A stretch of DNA of 64,000 nucleotides from Cricetomys ansorgei (GCA_026225945.1 JAMJFZ010001074.1:4115001-4179000), one strand, 5' to 3'; shown: positions 11,861-23,700, counted from the first letter of the stretch. Numbers and translations: made by a program. Notes: generated by a model not told the origin, from the letters alone.

Positions 11861-12280
11861 TGTATCTGATTCTCTGGAGACTCTAAACTAATTTATAGTT
11901 AAAAGTTTTTGCTTTCGTTTTGTTTTTGTTTGTTTGTTTTTTTTTAGTCTGTGTGTGTGTATGTGCTTTTCCCCTGTACTAAGTCAACCATAGACAGGAA
12001 TCTTCTACTTGACTCTGTGAGTTGTAGTTGTTTAGCATCTCAAGAAGGAACACTGAAGCTTGGAAAAAAGGAATAGCTAGGAATCAGAGATCCTAAGCTG
12101 AACCTGTCATAGGTACAGCATGAGACAAGGTTCTGAGAGACAGTTGTAGAGAAGTTGTGTGAACACCAGGTATTGAGAAGCTAAAAACAGAGAGCAGCAG
12201 AAGTCATGGATCACATAGTGACCAAGAACAGATCTTTTTACCTGAGATTATCAAATTTCTCACCTTCAGTCCCAGTGTAT

Positions 12281-12516
12281 AAGTCAGAGTGGCTCAGTCA
12301 ACAGTAAATCTCGGAAGTCTGAGGCTGAAGCCTTCTAGGTCTGGGCTGGTAGGTTAAATATTCTAGATTGTATGAAGACTGAAGCCTTCCAGGTCAAGGA
12401 TTAAGACTAGATTGTAAAGGGGCTGACAAGCTCTAGGCCTCCAAGGTTCTGGGCCAGAACTGGATATCTAATTAGAAAAATGTGTAAACTGTCCTCTGCC
12501 TTAAACAAGGTCTACA
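12281..12516 (+). mobile_element. ERV LTR, family A, 3' part
   Basis: Reads GTGGCTCAGTCAACAGTAAA, GAGGCTGAAGCCTTCTAG, then a second GACTGAAGCCTTCCAGG block and ends TCTACA at 12516. The next bases TCTGGGTGAATC again start with a TGG two bases after the CA end, as in the 3515 copy. The first part of the LTR is missing. Confidence 0.75.
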
Positions 12517-12729
12517 TCTGGGTGAATCAACATTCACAGATACATCTAAAAATACAAGAAATTGTAGTAATGAATAAATCAATGAATTAAATAAGAACAA
12601 TGGCATATAACCTCAATACATGCAGATACTGGGAAGAAAATATGTCAGAAATGGAGGGCAAGGAATGAACAAGGAAAAGATATTCAGAATCTGAAATAGA
12701 TGTGAACAAAGAAGATTCTCCCTATACAC

Positions 12730-13610
12730 ATATGGTCAGAATTTCAACCGAACAAATCGAAGAAATAGTAGGAAGAAGAATAGGGGAAATGACACATGCA
12801 ACAGAATAGAGTCAGCTCTCTTATCAGTTGCCTTAAAACTCAAGAAATAATAGGATTATATATTTCATGCACAGGAAATTGATAATTGCTAACCAAAATT
12901 ACTGTGCCCTGCAAAATGTTCTTTTAATATAGATGAAAACATATGAACATTTCAAGACAAACCCAAACTAAGGCAGTTCACGACTAACAAGGTAGCATCA
13001 GGAAACAGCTTCGGGAATGCACAGGAGGGGAAGAAAAGTAGCTCACAAATACACAGGAAGACATAAATATCAGGAAAAGATTATCTGAGTAAACAGGAAC
13101 TAGTAAAGATGCCAGACACTGTCAATCAGAAAGGCCTTAACATTAATAAGAGAACAACAATTGAAGAAGGTAGAAAACAAAATAACAGGAACTAGCAAGC
13201 ATATCTCAATAATAATTTTAAATGCCAATGTCCTTAACTGAACAAAATGGAGGCATAGTGAAACTAATTGGATTAAAAACTAAAAGTCAACTATAAGCTC
13301 TCTCAAAAAAGCTTATTTTATTAGCAAAGACAACTAAAGAGTGAAACTTATGTTTTCTTGTGTAGCATGCTAGCAACCAAATGAAAGATGAAAAAAGGCT
13401 AAAGTTCTTATTCTAGGAATTAATGAAGGAGATTTCAAACTAAAGTTAATGAAAAGAGAAGATCTTTTAATAGAGGAACAACTCATCAACAATAAATAAA
13501 TGTATAAATAAAAAATGATTGAGTGCAAAGTTTCACAAATATCAAAGATCAAATGGGTTCTGATACAGTGATCATGGGTGACTTCAATACTTCATTATCG
13601 TCTTTCTTCT
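12730..13610 (+). mobile_element. Old L1, ORF1 end to ORF2 endonuclease
   Basis: The left part (12850-13010) resembles the L1 ORF1 C-terminal region (ACTGTGCCCTGCAAAATGTT, ATTTCAAGACAAACCCAAAC). Further on, the ORF2 start is recognisable (GCCAATGTCCTTAAC-like). Positions 13560-13600 encode VIMGDFNTSLSS, the conserved GDFN strand of the L1 endonuclease. The remaining open frame (13523-13753) runs out of the element. Many stops make it a dead copy. Confidence 0.7.
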
Positions 13611-13754
13611 CTCCTTTACTTTTTACTGAAAGTAAATTCCTTTGTCATACACTACTTCCAGACCATAGTTTCCCCTCCATCCACTCCTTACAGCTCTCAT
13701 TTCCTTTAAATATTCTGTCATCTTTAAGCATTTCCACCACTTTCAGTCTTTGAC

Positions 13755-14095
13755 TGTTAGGATCAATGCTCATTAAAATCTGATTGGTATGGTCTCTTCA
13801 TTACAAAGCTGTAAACCAATGCCCAAAGAATATCATTGAACAAGGTTCTGTTGGGAGGTGAGTAGATTAGATGAGAGGAAGGCTCCTATGGATCTAATAA
13901 AAACACTTCTAAAACACATAGTAGTTGGGTTTCTTCCTTCCTTCCACCACGCAAGAACTTGAGGTGGCATCTTTTTCTTTGAACATGGAAACTGACCTTT
14001 GAAATTCACCAGACTACTATGGCTTGGACTTTCTTGCTCTAAAATTGTGAAAACCAAAATTTCTGTTGTTTATGATATACTCAATGCTTAAAATT
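13755..14095 (+). mobile_element. MLT1/MST-type MaLR LTR
   Basis: The order of blocks is typical: CTGTTGGGAGGTGAGTAG, TTCCTTCCACCACGCAAGAA, TTGGACTTTCTTGCTCTAAA, then AATTGTGAAAACCAAAATTT CTGTTGTTTATG near the 3' end. An old mammal-wide element; a TG microsatellite follows shortly after. Confidence 0.7.
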
Positions 14096-14144
14096 TTTTA
14101 TAGCAGCTCAGAAATACAAGAGCAATTTAAACTATATTTGCAAG

Positions 14145-14145
<1 letters not shown>

Positions 14146-14178
<33 letters not shown>
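14146..14178. repeat. (TG)n microsatellite
   Basis: About sixteen TG units. The frame at 14066-14302 crosses it and encodes a run of Cys-Val, so it is not a gene. Confidence 0.95.
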
Positions 14179-14179
<1 letters not shown>

Positions 14180-14183
<4 letters not shown>

Positions 14184-14830
14184 AGCTTTTCCTGGGTAGA
14201 CATCTCAATGCAGAATCCAGAACTCATATGATAAATCTATATTTAACATTTGAGAAAACTTTCCAAAGTGACTGTAAAGTTCCCATTTTGCAGGCAATAT
14301 AGAGACATTCGATTATATTTTCATTTCCAACTCTTCATACTTTCTGATTGTTTTAGTTTTAGCTCATTGTGGTATGTATCCAGTGACATCTTACTGTGAT
14401 TCCATTTGATTTTTCACAATGCACATTATTTTATATATGTATTTGCTGGTTATATGCATTTACTTAAACTTATGTGAAGTACTGAAATCACTTATTACTG
14501 AGTTAGAGTTAATCTGCATTTTTAAGTTCAGTAGTATTCTTTTTTATAAAATTGAGTTGACAAGCATTGTGTTTGTATATTTAGGACTATAACAGTTTTT
14601 TAATTAATTATTCCTGGATTATAATGAACTGTCCTTTACTTTTTTCTGATTTATTTTAGTTTGAAGTCTACCTTTTTTCAGATATTAGTCTAGCAATACC
14701 AGCTTGCTTACTGGTCCCATTTAATAGCAATATTTTGCTATACTTTCACTTTAATGTGATTCCTATTTTTGAAAGGAATATGGGTTCCTTATAGACAATA
14801 GAAAGGCTAACTTGTTTCCTTTGTGAAATC
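14180..14830 (-). mobile_element. Antisense L1, internally deleted
   Basis: Positions 14190-14530 are the reverse complement of the 3' part of ORF2 (GGGTAGACATCTCAATGCAG, TTTCCAAAGTGACTG, TAGCTCATTGTGGTATG). Positions 14635-14830 are the reverse complement of the ORF2 5' part (GTTTGAAGTCTACC, CAGATATTAGTCTAGCAATA, GGGTTCCTTATAGACAATAG). The middle of ORF2, several kilobases, is missing between the two. Confidence 0.75.
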
Positions 14831-16439
14831 CAAATTATAAAATGTGAGTGGCCTTCTACAGGTGCAGAGATAAAATAAAATATTATTTATATACAATGGA
14901 CTACTCTCCAGGCTTATTAAGGGGTGATAATCCTGCCATTTGCTACTAGACTGTGGACCTGTAGAACTTTGTGGCTACTGGAGATAAGTTAGGCACTTCA
15001 AGAGCAATTCTTTATACTCTCTTTCATATGTAGAATCTAAAATTGACTAGATGTATTCTTAAATTTCTTCTGCCTTTTCAGTGAATCAAAAGGTAGACAT
15101 TAGCTCTCTTCTCCAAGTTTTTAATGATTGTTTCCCAACATTAAATAATCAATTCAAAATAGTCTTAGAACTGATTGTTCTGAAATTCCAAACCCATCAA
15201 TTGCATCTTTCGACTTTATATGCTTGGGTGGCTCTGTAAGTCAGCACTAACACTAACAGTAAAAGGGACACAGTACATCTCTTTTTTTCTTGAACCTGTA
15301 TGGCTTGAAATTGAAACTACTGTCCTACCGCCCTCCCCCCAATCAAACCTCAATACCATATGAATTTTTTGATAAAATTTGTCTTCAAATAGGAAAAGAA
15401 AAAATGTTTACCCAGTATTTATTGTCTCTTATCTAATACAGCTGTTTTTTGACATAGTTTGGATGGTAAGCTGCTTGAAACTAAGGGCTTTGTCAGCCTA
15501 GGTCATTTTTTTATTTGTACAGAAAGAATTATTCCAGAAATCGAATTTTTGTATGAATATTAAAATATTTTTCGAGGACTAACATTTACTCATGGGTATT
15601 TCTTGCTAAATGCTTTTTAAAGCACTTTTTCATGCAGAATGTTTTTTACTTACTAATGTGAAAATAACATAGACTCAATAATAATTTCCTTATAAAAAAT
15701 ATATTGGTGCAACCAGTTTTGTTATGATGTATGGAGCTTGAGTAAGAATATAAAGGGTAGAGCAGTAGATGTCTGACTAATTGTATAGCATAAGACCCAG
15801 GCACTTTAGGTTCAGAAATGCATTAAAGGTCTGGAAAAATGCTTCTATGATCTGTTCGTTCTCTTCTAACGATGTCAGTCCAGAGGGCATGTTTCTTTGT
15901 GGTTACAAAGTCTGCTCCAAAAAGGAAGTATCAAGAACATAATTTGAAGTAAACATGAAATATACTAAATATTCAAAATCTGGATATCTGAATTCCTTAA
16001 AATGCAGATATCAGAGCCTAGTCACCAAAGTGGAGGTATTATGATAGAGGAGTGTGAAGTTATTAGTGAGGCCTCAAGAGCTGTTGTGCTCTTTCCACAA
16101 TATGCAGATACAAAAGAAGATAACTATCTGTCAAACAGGAGTGAGTCCTCATCCGATCACAAATCTGCCAGTACTTTGGCCTTTGACTTTCCATCTATTT
16201 TCATAATCATTTTCATTCTGCTCTGCACAACTTAGTCCAGTAGTAGAAATATTGGCTTTTCAGTGAGGTTTTTTTTTTATGAATAACAGTAAATAAAAAT
16301 ACTTGACATTTTAGTTTGGATTTGATTGCTCAGCCCAGGTCTCTCTGTCATGGCTGAAATAGCTGGTTCTTAATGGGTGTAAGTGACTAGAAGCAGTGTG
16401 AAGACTCAGAGCAATGTAGGTAATTCTGCTATGTGGATG
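14831..16439. other. Anonymous DNA
   Basis: No repeat or gene recognised. The longest frame (16002-16235, 77 codons) has a hydrophobic C-terminus from a T-rich stretch and no other support. Confidence 0.4.
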
Positions 16440-17120
16440 TGGATGTGTCCTTAGAAGTATATTCTTTTTTCCAAACTCCACTGAGTCCACTTAGTGCTTC
16501 CATATGGGCCTGGGTTCAGAACAATCTACTAGCATTAGAGTACACTCCCCAGGAACAGATCTCTGATGAAACTCACACCTTTCCCACCAGCAGTCATCAA
16601 CTGTCCTCAGTGATGGGTGGAGATATGTGCTTTCTGTCTTCCATGCTGGGATTTTTGACTTATTTAATATTTCATAGTTATGGAGAATGCAGACAACCAC
16701 TGTGAGTGCATGTGTACAACTGTCCAGTCATACATAGCTAATAATATTTTATGGAAGATGTTTTTACTTCTGGCTCTTACAGTTTTTTGAGCCACTTCTT
16801 TCACAAAGATTCTCAAGTCTTAGGAGGAACGTTGTCATACAGAGGTCCCAATTAAATGGGAGGGCTCCAGAGACTATTATTCTCTATATCTGCACAGGTC
16901 ATAAGTCTCTGTATTCATTACAATCCACCATAAAAAAAGAAGCTTCTCTGATGAGAAATTAGACTATATTATTTTGTGGGTATAAAGGTAAGAACTTAGA
17001 GAACAGTTTAACAGTATATGTCTACTAAGGTGAATATTCGCATCAGGTTCTACACTATGATTTAGTCAGTCATGGGTATTTTTGCTCTGTTAACAGCAAT
17101 TTAAGATATTTTTTATTTAG
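16440..17120 (+). mobile_element. RMER1-like rodent repeat
   Basis: Blocks in consensus order: CTTCCATGCTGGGATTTTTG, GAGTGCATGTGTACAACTG, TTCTGGCTCTTACAG, AAGAAGCTTCTCTGATGAG, then GTGGGTATAAAGG. Same repeat type as 3140-4130. The overlapping 90- and 69-codon frames at 16433-16705 belong to it. Name uncertain. Confidence 0.6.
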
Positions 17121-17729
17121 TAATCACCAAATTATACTACTTAACTTGAGTTATATTCTGTTAGGTACAGTAAAAAACAAATATTGCTTTGAACTTTAGA
17201 AAATGCCAAGCATAATATTATTATGGTGTTTTCACTAAGGACATTAATTCTTCCCCAAGAGTATATGTGTTCATGTGTATTTGACTATGATAGAAAGTAG
17301 AGCTTATTGTTCATATTTTGTCATCATTTTCCATAAAAACTAATTTAAATATGCTGATTTCCTCAATCTTCATGACCAAGATACTTAATAACCATGCAAT
17401 TTAAGGATTCACTCTCTGACTTCAATGACATTCACTTACATATATCAGAAAAAAAAATAGTTTGGGAACTGAATAGTGATTTAAATGTTTACAATCACAC
17501 TTCCACATTGAATAGAAAAGCCAAGAAGAAGCATATTACTAATGTTAGTTAGTTGTTGACATCTAGGTTGGTTTCTCTTTTGAGGAATAATGACAGTCTA
17601 TAGCAATCATTAAAAATTACTTTTGAATTTGCCCAATATTCAAAGCTGGCCTTATACTCCCCAGAGAAATCTACAGTATTTTCCTGGTTGTATCATTCTC
17701 TTTCAAGACAGACATGCTTTCATAATAAT

Positions 17730-17835
17730 ATACAATAATTACAAGAAGCTGCATCCCTCAACTATACCTGTTACAGGATCACTCACTTGGATTGGAAGGA
17801 CTGATAAAGAACATTTTGGTTTAAAGATTTGTCTT
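17730..17835 (+). repeat. Shared 90-bp block upstream of a B1, copy 1
   Basis: AAGCTGCATCCCTCAACTAT, CCTGTTACAGGATCACTCAC and TGGTTTAAAG align with 18785-18900 (CTTCCTCAACCGTACCTACT, ACAGGACTGCTCAGTTATAT). Both are immediately followed by a B1. Probably a 3'-UTR part of an L1 or a composite repeat. Confidence 0.5.
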
Positions 17836-17935
17836 CTGTGGTGCCATATATTTTGAATCCTGAAAACCAGGAGGTAGTAATAGGTGGATCCTTGTTAGTT
17901 CAAATCCCACCTGGTTTATATAGTGGCATCCAATG
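17836..17935 (+). mobile_element. Degraded B1 SINE
   Basis: GAAAACCAGGAGGTAGTAAT and GTTAGTTCAAATCCCACCTG match B1 core positions. The minus frame at 17821-18039 is the usual antisense-B1 reading (NQVGFELTRIHLLLPPGFQD) and is not a gene. Confidence 0.75.
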
Positions 17936-17939
17936 AGCT

Positions 17940-18085
17940 CACATATACATATGTAACAATTACTGAAAAAAAGAGGCATGAACCTGAAAGAGAGCAAGGA
18001 AGGATATACGGGAAGGTTTTTAGGGAAGAAAGATAACAAGGAAATGATGTAATTATATTATAAACTTAAAAAAATAAATAAAATA
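17940..18085 (+). mobile_element. L1 (Lx-type) 3' end
   Basis: AAAAGAGGCATGAACCTGAA, GAGAGCAAGGAAGGATATAC, GAAATGATGTAATTATATTA and an AATAAATAAAATAATT tail match the 3' end of rodent Lx-type L1. Confidence 0.7.
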
Positions 18086-18784
18086 ATTAAATACATATCC
18101 AAATGTAAATAGATAAAAAGACACTATTTAGTTGAATGAAGAGGATAGAAATAAATGAACAGATGGATGTACCTATAGTTGGGGAATCCTGAATGAAATT
18201 ATGGATTGTATATATAGTATCAATGACAATGTCCTGGGCTGTAACAGGGAAAATTGATTTGAGAGTCATCATTATGGAGTTTATCACTGATCAGAAATGT
18301 ATAAATGCATTATTACAAATGTATTTGGATCTGTCATTGTCTCCAAATACTTGAAGATAATCACAAATATAATTTATTAAAAATAAGAAGTAAAAGCAAG
18401 TATTATGAAATCAGAAAAGTATATTATTACTGATAATTTCAATAGTCAGAAATGTGATGTCACTTATGCATAATAACTGCTGAAATTACTAATATTTTTC
18501 TTTTGCCAAATAGAGAAGATTTCTGTCTTCACTGTTACTCTTCTGAAGACTCTGTAGTCAGAATACTTTTTAGCCTGCAGGAGAAAATTAACATATCTAT
18601 TAAATTTCTAATCCATGAGGTTGTTTTTGTAATTTCCAAAAATATCAAATAGTAAGTCTAAATTTTCAGAGAAATCAGAAATCATCTTTGAGCAGCTGCA
18701 CATTTTATCTTACTTCTTTCAAATTTCATTAAGTTGCTTTAAAATTTACAGAAGTTCATTTCTCATGAATTTAAAGAAGCAAGT
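18086..18784. other. Anonymous DNA
   Basis: AT-rich with no repeat or gene recognised. Confidence 0.4.
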
Positions 18785-18900
18785 GAGAGTAATTAGAAGT
18801 TTTATGGTACCCACTTCCTCAACCGTACCTACTACAGGACTGCTCAGTTATATGGAAATGCCTATTTAAGTATATTTTGTTTTAGAAAACTTTCATCATC
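18785..18900 (+). repeat. Shared 90-bp block upstream of a B1, copy 2
   Basis: Partner of 17730-17835, about 1.06 kb away in the same orientation and again directly before a B1. Confidence 0.5.
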
Positions 18901-18901
18901 T

Positions 18902-19053
18902 GGTGTGATGGCATATAACTTTAAACCTTGACACTCAGGAGGCAGAGGCATGAAGATCTGTGTTAGTTCAAGACCAGCCTTGTCTACATAGTGACTTTCA
19001 GCAAACCAGGGCAACATAATGAGACCCTATATCAACAACAACAACAACAAAAA
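18902..19053 (+). mobile_element. B1 SINE
   Basis: TGGTGTGATGGCATATAACT, CACTCAGGAGGCAGAGGCAT, AGTTCAAGACCAGCCTTGTC and AATGAGACCCTATATCAAC, ending in a CAA-rich tail. The tail has grown into the purine tract that follows. Confidence 0.85.
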
Positions 19054-19054
19054 A

Positions 19055-19235
19055 TAAAAGATGAAGGAGCGAGTAGGAAGGAGCTGGAGGAGGAGGAAAG
19101 AGAAGAAGATGAGGAAAAGGAGAAAAGACAAAAAGAAGAAAGAGGAAGACGTAGAGGAGGATAAGAAAAAAAAAGAAGTAGGAGAAGGAGGAGGAGGAGG
19201 AAGGAGGGACTGAGGGAGAGAGGGAAGGAGAAAAA
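19055..19235 (+). repeat. GA-rich purine tract
   Basis: About 180 bases almost purely A/G on the plus strand (GAGGAGGAGGAAAGAGAAGA and similar). It probably arose by expansion of the B1 tail. Such polypurine stretches can form triplex DNA. Confidence 0.9.
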
Positions 19236-19865
19236 TTCTCTATCCTTTCAATTATACATTATCAAAATTTTACTATTAAGACACGTAATAACATCATACT
19301 TCTGTGAAAAATAAAAGCACGTTAGAAAAGCCCAATCTGAAGCTGCTTTCTTTCGTGTAGATATAGTTAGGAAAACAGCACACAAGTTGATTCAGGAAAT
19401 AATACTGATGGGGAAATGACAATTCTAAACTTGATTCTGTGCATCAGGCATTATTGGAGTGGAGCATTTAATTTAACTTACATGGTGATCTTTTGAAACA
19501 TGAATTACAAATTCCTCAGATTTACTTGATCCTCTTCCTGACCAATCAAAGAAACACTTTATTCTGTTTTTGAAAGAATCTGATTTAGTGAATTAGTTTT
19601 ATTGTAAGATTTTGCAAATGTTCACTTTCTATTTTTTGTGAAGGTCTGAAATTTTCAAGTTATTGAAGATGAATTGTCCTTAGGGTGACTAAAATAGTAT
19701 GTATGTATGGTTTATATTTCTTTTATTTCAACACACATTCTCAGTCTATGTTTTGCATTGGTGACAGTGACAGTACTTATATTAAGAAAATCACAGTACA
19801 ATCTTTTCTATTTCACGTTAAGGACAATATTTCATTTGTACAGTAAATTTTCATAACACATACAC

Positions 19866-20015
19866 ATATTTAAATATAGTTACATATACCTATGAGGAAA
19901 CTGAGGCTCAGCTCTTGAGGACAAGAGCCATTATTATATATTTTAGAATTAGTCAAGTAGCAGAATCAAACTAATTCTCAGTTCTGTCTGGTATAGCAAA
20001 TATAATACACTAAAA
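19866..20015 (+). mobile_element. MIR SINE
   Basis: CTATGAGGAAACTGAGGCTC is the MIR core. CAAGTAGCAGAATCAAACTA and TCAGTTCTGTCTGG fit the distal MIR part. Ancient tRNA-derived repeat. Confidence 0.7.
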
Positions 20016-20895
20016 TATTTTTTGGAACAAATTCTCAATCTTTTAAGAATAGTCTAGAAATAGTTTTGGTAAAAATGTTCAATCTTTTAAGAATGCTACA
20101 ATGGCTAATTCTCCCATGTATGCTTTCTTTTAAAAATCATACAGATGTAATCCTCTTTAGCTTGGAGAAAGAGATTATATATTCATTAAACTTAATTTTA
20201 ATTTTCTACTCAAATCACAGAAATATTCATTGCTGATTGATCCTTTAACAATATGTGTAATTGCTCATCTAGTACTTCATTAGGCTTTTAGTGGACCACG
20301 GTTTTTCAGCTGCACTGAAAATTTCATTAAGATATTTTTGATGAAACTCTTTTATATTCATATTTTTAGCACTTAGACTCAGGGTCATTGGAGCCTTGTA
20401 ACAAATCTGCAAACACTTCTATCTCTTAGTCACCACATTTAATCAAGCATCAAAGAATTTTATTTCAGGCAACTTGTGTTCACATTACTCATAGCAGTCA
20501 GTGGCATTCACTTTGCCTCCTCAGTTACCTCACAGTTTTCATAGGTTCAAGATTCCCATATTGTGAGAAAAACCACAAGTGTTCTATAGGTACTAATTGT
20601 CTGTAAGGAATCTTCTGAGGTCAACAGATATTAATGGTACATAGACGTATATTTTCCTTTATGATGCATTGAAATATTTTTAGCTTAGAATATTTTTGTT
20701 TTCCAGGAGCACAAATATACACATTTTGATCATGTCAATTGTCCACTCATTATTTGCTTAGTATACGGAAAGGCAGCAAGGAGTTGCTATTAAAGAGTGA
20801 ATGGTAAATCAAGTTGAGAGAATGTTTGATGGCTAAAGAGCACCAGGAGTAGGGGAGGCTGTTAAATCTGACCAAGATATGCTGTAGTAGGCAGG
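20016..20895. other. Anonymous DNA
   Basis: No gene or repeat recognised. A 62-codon minus frame (20750-20938) runs into the next repeat. Confidence 0.4.
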
Positions 20896-21275
20896 CAGAG
20901 TTTCTATTCCTGTGATAAAACACCATGACCAAAAGCAACTTGGGGTTGTTTCATCTTATGATATCAGGTAAGAGTTCATGACAGAGTGAAGTCAGAAAAA
21001 GAACTGAAGCAGAGCAGAACTGAAGGCAGGCTCTGAAGTGAAGCCATAGAGGAGTCCTGCCTACTAGCTTACTGATCAAGGCTTGCTCAACTTACTTTCT
21101 TATATCATCCAGGACAACTGGCCCAGGTACGGAACCATCCACCATGGGAAGGAACTTCTCACATCAATCACTAATTTAAAAAATGTTCTATAGGTTTGTT
21201 TATAGGTCAACCTTATGACGACATTTTCTCAAGTGAAATTCCTTCTTCATAGATATGTCTAACGTTGTGTCATCC
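20896..21275 (-). mobile_element. Rodent MaLR-like LTR
   Basis: TCTATTCCTGTGATAAAACA, CCATGACCAAAAGCAACTTG, AAGTCAGAAAAAGAACTGAA, TCACATCAATCACTAATTTA and CATTTTCTCAAGTGAAATTC match a very common rodent LTR that also occurs at 55610 and, more decayed, at 33440. Orientation is judged from the MaLR 3' end, where the reverse complement reads GGTCATGGTGTTTTATCACA. Confidence 0.7.
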
Positions 21276-21444
21276 TAATCACAGAGTCAAAAGAAATAAA
21301 CATGTAGGCTCTTAGTTAGGAAATGAACATAATACAAATAATACACATATTAGAAAAGTATGGTCCTTCTGTGGGTTTTATTTGTAATTTGAGACATGAG
21401 AGAAGAATGAAATTGTAACCAAGGTGTATATAATGTTGAAGTGT

Positions 21445-21525
21445 TAAAGATTGATTCTAGAGCCCTGAGCATGCTGGACAAGCACTGTATCACTGAGCTA
21501 TATTCTGTGTCCATACCACTTATAC
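21445..21525 (-). mobile_element. ID-type SINE
   Basis: AGAGCCCTGAGCATGCTGGA, CAAGCACTGTATCACTGAGC is the reverse complement of the ID (tRNA-Ala-derived) head. Confidence 0.7.
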
Positions 21526-21744
21526 CTTACCAAATTATCAGTGCTAGTGCCAAGCTCATTCTGTAGCAGAAACAAGCCCTGAGCTTGCAAACAGACCACC
21601 TCAGTCTCCTGAGTCATCAAGAAGTAGGCCTCTATCCTCATAATCAGTATAGTGGAAATTTTTCAGCAGTCCATTTTAGGCTCTGACAAGAACTTTAAAT
21701 ATTTAACTAAATTCTGGTGATTATACTTAGTGAATAATAATCTG

Positions 21745-22160
21745 ACCCATCATGCTGTGCCCTGAGGACCCCATGTCTTGTCCAGTCTGATTCTGTCCCT
21801 CTTAGCACTCTGATCATCCTCTCTTCTGGCCCTTTTCTCCAGCTGGAGACCTGGACTTCTATTGCCAACTTATACCCACCTCTATACCTGAGAATAGTGG
21901 GAGCCATTGGGCTAGCCCTTCTTTTCAGGTAGGGATCCCGAAGTTTCCAGGTTAAGAATCCCAGACTCCTGCTAACCCCACACACCCCAGAGCATATGAA
22001 GTGCATGTGTCCGACTTCCTCACCACCCCTTTATCCTTCTACAACTCCTCTCCAAGTATGGAACCTAGACTCCAACTTCCAACTCTGTTCACGCTTGCTA
22101 CCTGGGAATCATTCCTGTGAAACCAAAATTTCAGAATATACTGTGGAATATGTAATTCCC
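21745..22160 (-). repeat. Imperfect ~214-bp tandem duplication
   Basis: Two units match in order: TCTCCAGCTGGAGACCTGGAC near 21835 with CTCTCCAAGTATGGAACCTA near 22045, then CCAACTTATACCCACC with CCAACTCTGTTCACGC, then TACCTGAGAATAGTGG with TACCTGGGAATCATTC. The spacing between units is about 214 bases. The stretch is GC-richer than its surroundings. It recalls a rodent LTR with internal tandem units but I cannot name it. The 99-codon minus frame here is incidental. Confidence 0.5.
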
Positions 22161-22199
22161 AAGTTGAAATTTTTAGCATCTATTTCTACTACCACAATA

Positions 22200-23334
22200 T
22201 ACTGAAAGGGCCTTTCTAGCTTGTGAAGGAAAATATGCCGGAGACATGTGCCCTGATTAGAAATAGTGGATAACATGCAATACAAACTTAAAAGTGAAAT
22301 CAGTAAGATGGTAAATATAAAAATCTTCAGGAAAGTAAAACTTTATGAAATGACTGCTCTTCATTGGTCACGTACAAAGGTAACATTGGGAACACGACTG
22401 TAAATAAATGAATCAGAAATAGAGTTTGACATTTGCATGATGAAATATGAAACACGTTTTCAATAATTTCACTGATCTTCTAAATATCATTCAGAAACGT
22501 TGGCTGACCTAATTTCCATTTGGCTAATGACTTTCTCTGCAAAGCATATGACAAGCTGTCGCAGCCACAACACTGGTAATATATCAATAGATTGCACTCT
22601 TTGTGAGTTTGTATGTATTTTCTGAAGCAGCAGAAAGTTCTCAGGTACAATAGAAATTGAATTAATAACTTACAGAACTAAGACAGAATATTAAAATAAA
22701 GTACGTTTATAGTTTATAGAATGAAAAATCCGCAGGAGTGTACTTGTCTTAGATAAAGAATATTTAACTTGATCCCATAGAAAAAAGTCTTATTCATCAG
22801 TTTTGGTGTTAAACAAAGTCACCTTCGGAGTCTATAACAAAACAATTTGTATTAAAGTATGTCAAAAAACTGGGAGGATTTTTCTTAGGCGGTTTAGGGC
22901 TTTCTTTCTTCTCTATAATCTGGGTTAAATATACATCGAATACTACTAATGTGTTTCTTCTGTATCTGCCTAAGATTCTTCTATAAGAAAGGATGAATAG
23001 TGTACGTACAAAGTAGAAAAAAAGAAACATTTTAGAACATGTATTTCATTATTTTCTTAAAATGCTGTGAGTTGAATTCATCATTAACTTGTAGATTTGA
23101 ATCACCATGTCCTCATATTTATGCATTATGCGTATTGAAAGATATGATCATTTAAATTTTATCTTTGACGAACATTTTTATTTTCCATAGAAAATCATGG
23201 CAGAATTGGTGAATGTCTTTTGTTATAAGCAAATTGTTTTATAACAAAAAAAAAGAGCAGCATGTTAGCTACTTATAAAGAGAGCTATGTGTCCAAAGAA
23301 ATACTATCAGTATGTTGAAGACCACTCGACAATG
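22200..23334. other. Anonymous DNA, possible conserved non-coding stretch
   Basis: No repeat recognised. Positions 22480-22640 are non-repetitive, with balanced composition and retained CpG (CAAGCTGTCGCAGCCACAAC). That is the kind of stretch worth checking for conservation. No coding frame. Confidence 0.35.
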
Positions 23335-23700
23335 ATCGCATCATTCTTCATAGTAGCTAACAACTGAATTAACATAGTATCCAATGAGTAGTGAATGAGT
23401 TGAGAAAACATGACCTATATACTCAGTTAAAATTTATTCAGTTGCAAAAAGGAGAAAATGTTATTAGCAATGACATGGGCAGAGCTAGAGGACATAGTGT
23501 TATGTTATATAAAAAGGTACCGAAAGGTACATATTGACTACTCTTGCTGATATCTAAAACATTGAGCTCATGGAATAAGAGAGGATCATAACAGCAATGA
23601 CAGATCATTGAGCCAAGGAAAGACTAGATTGGTTAATAACTAAACACACACAGTCAAGTAGAAAGACTATATTCTTGTCTTCTCTCACCCATATGGAATA
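23335..23700 (+). mobile_element. Old L1 3' end
   Basis: ATTAGCAATGACATGGGCAG, AGCTAGAGGACATAGTGTTA, TTGAGCTCATGGAATAAGAG and GGTTAATAACTAAACAC match the end of ORF2 and the 3' UTR of L1MA-type elements. Confidence 0.7.

Noticed and set aside
13523..13753. Frame containing MGDFNTSLSS as a host gene
   Set aside because: The motif is the L1 ORF2 endonuclease strand in an old, broken L1.
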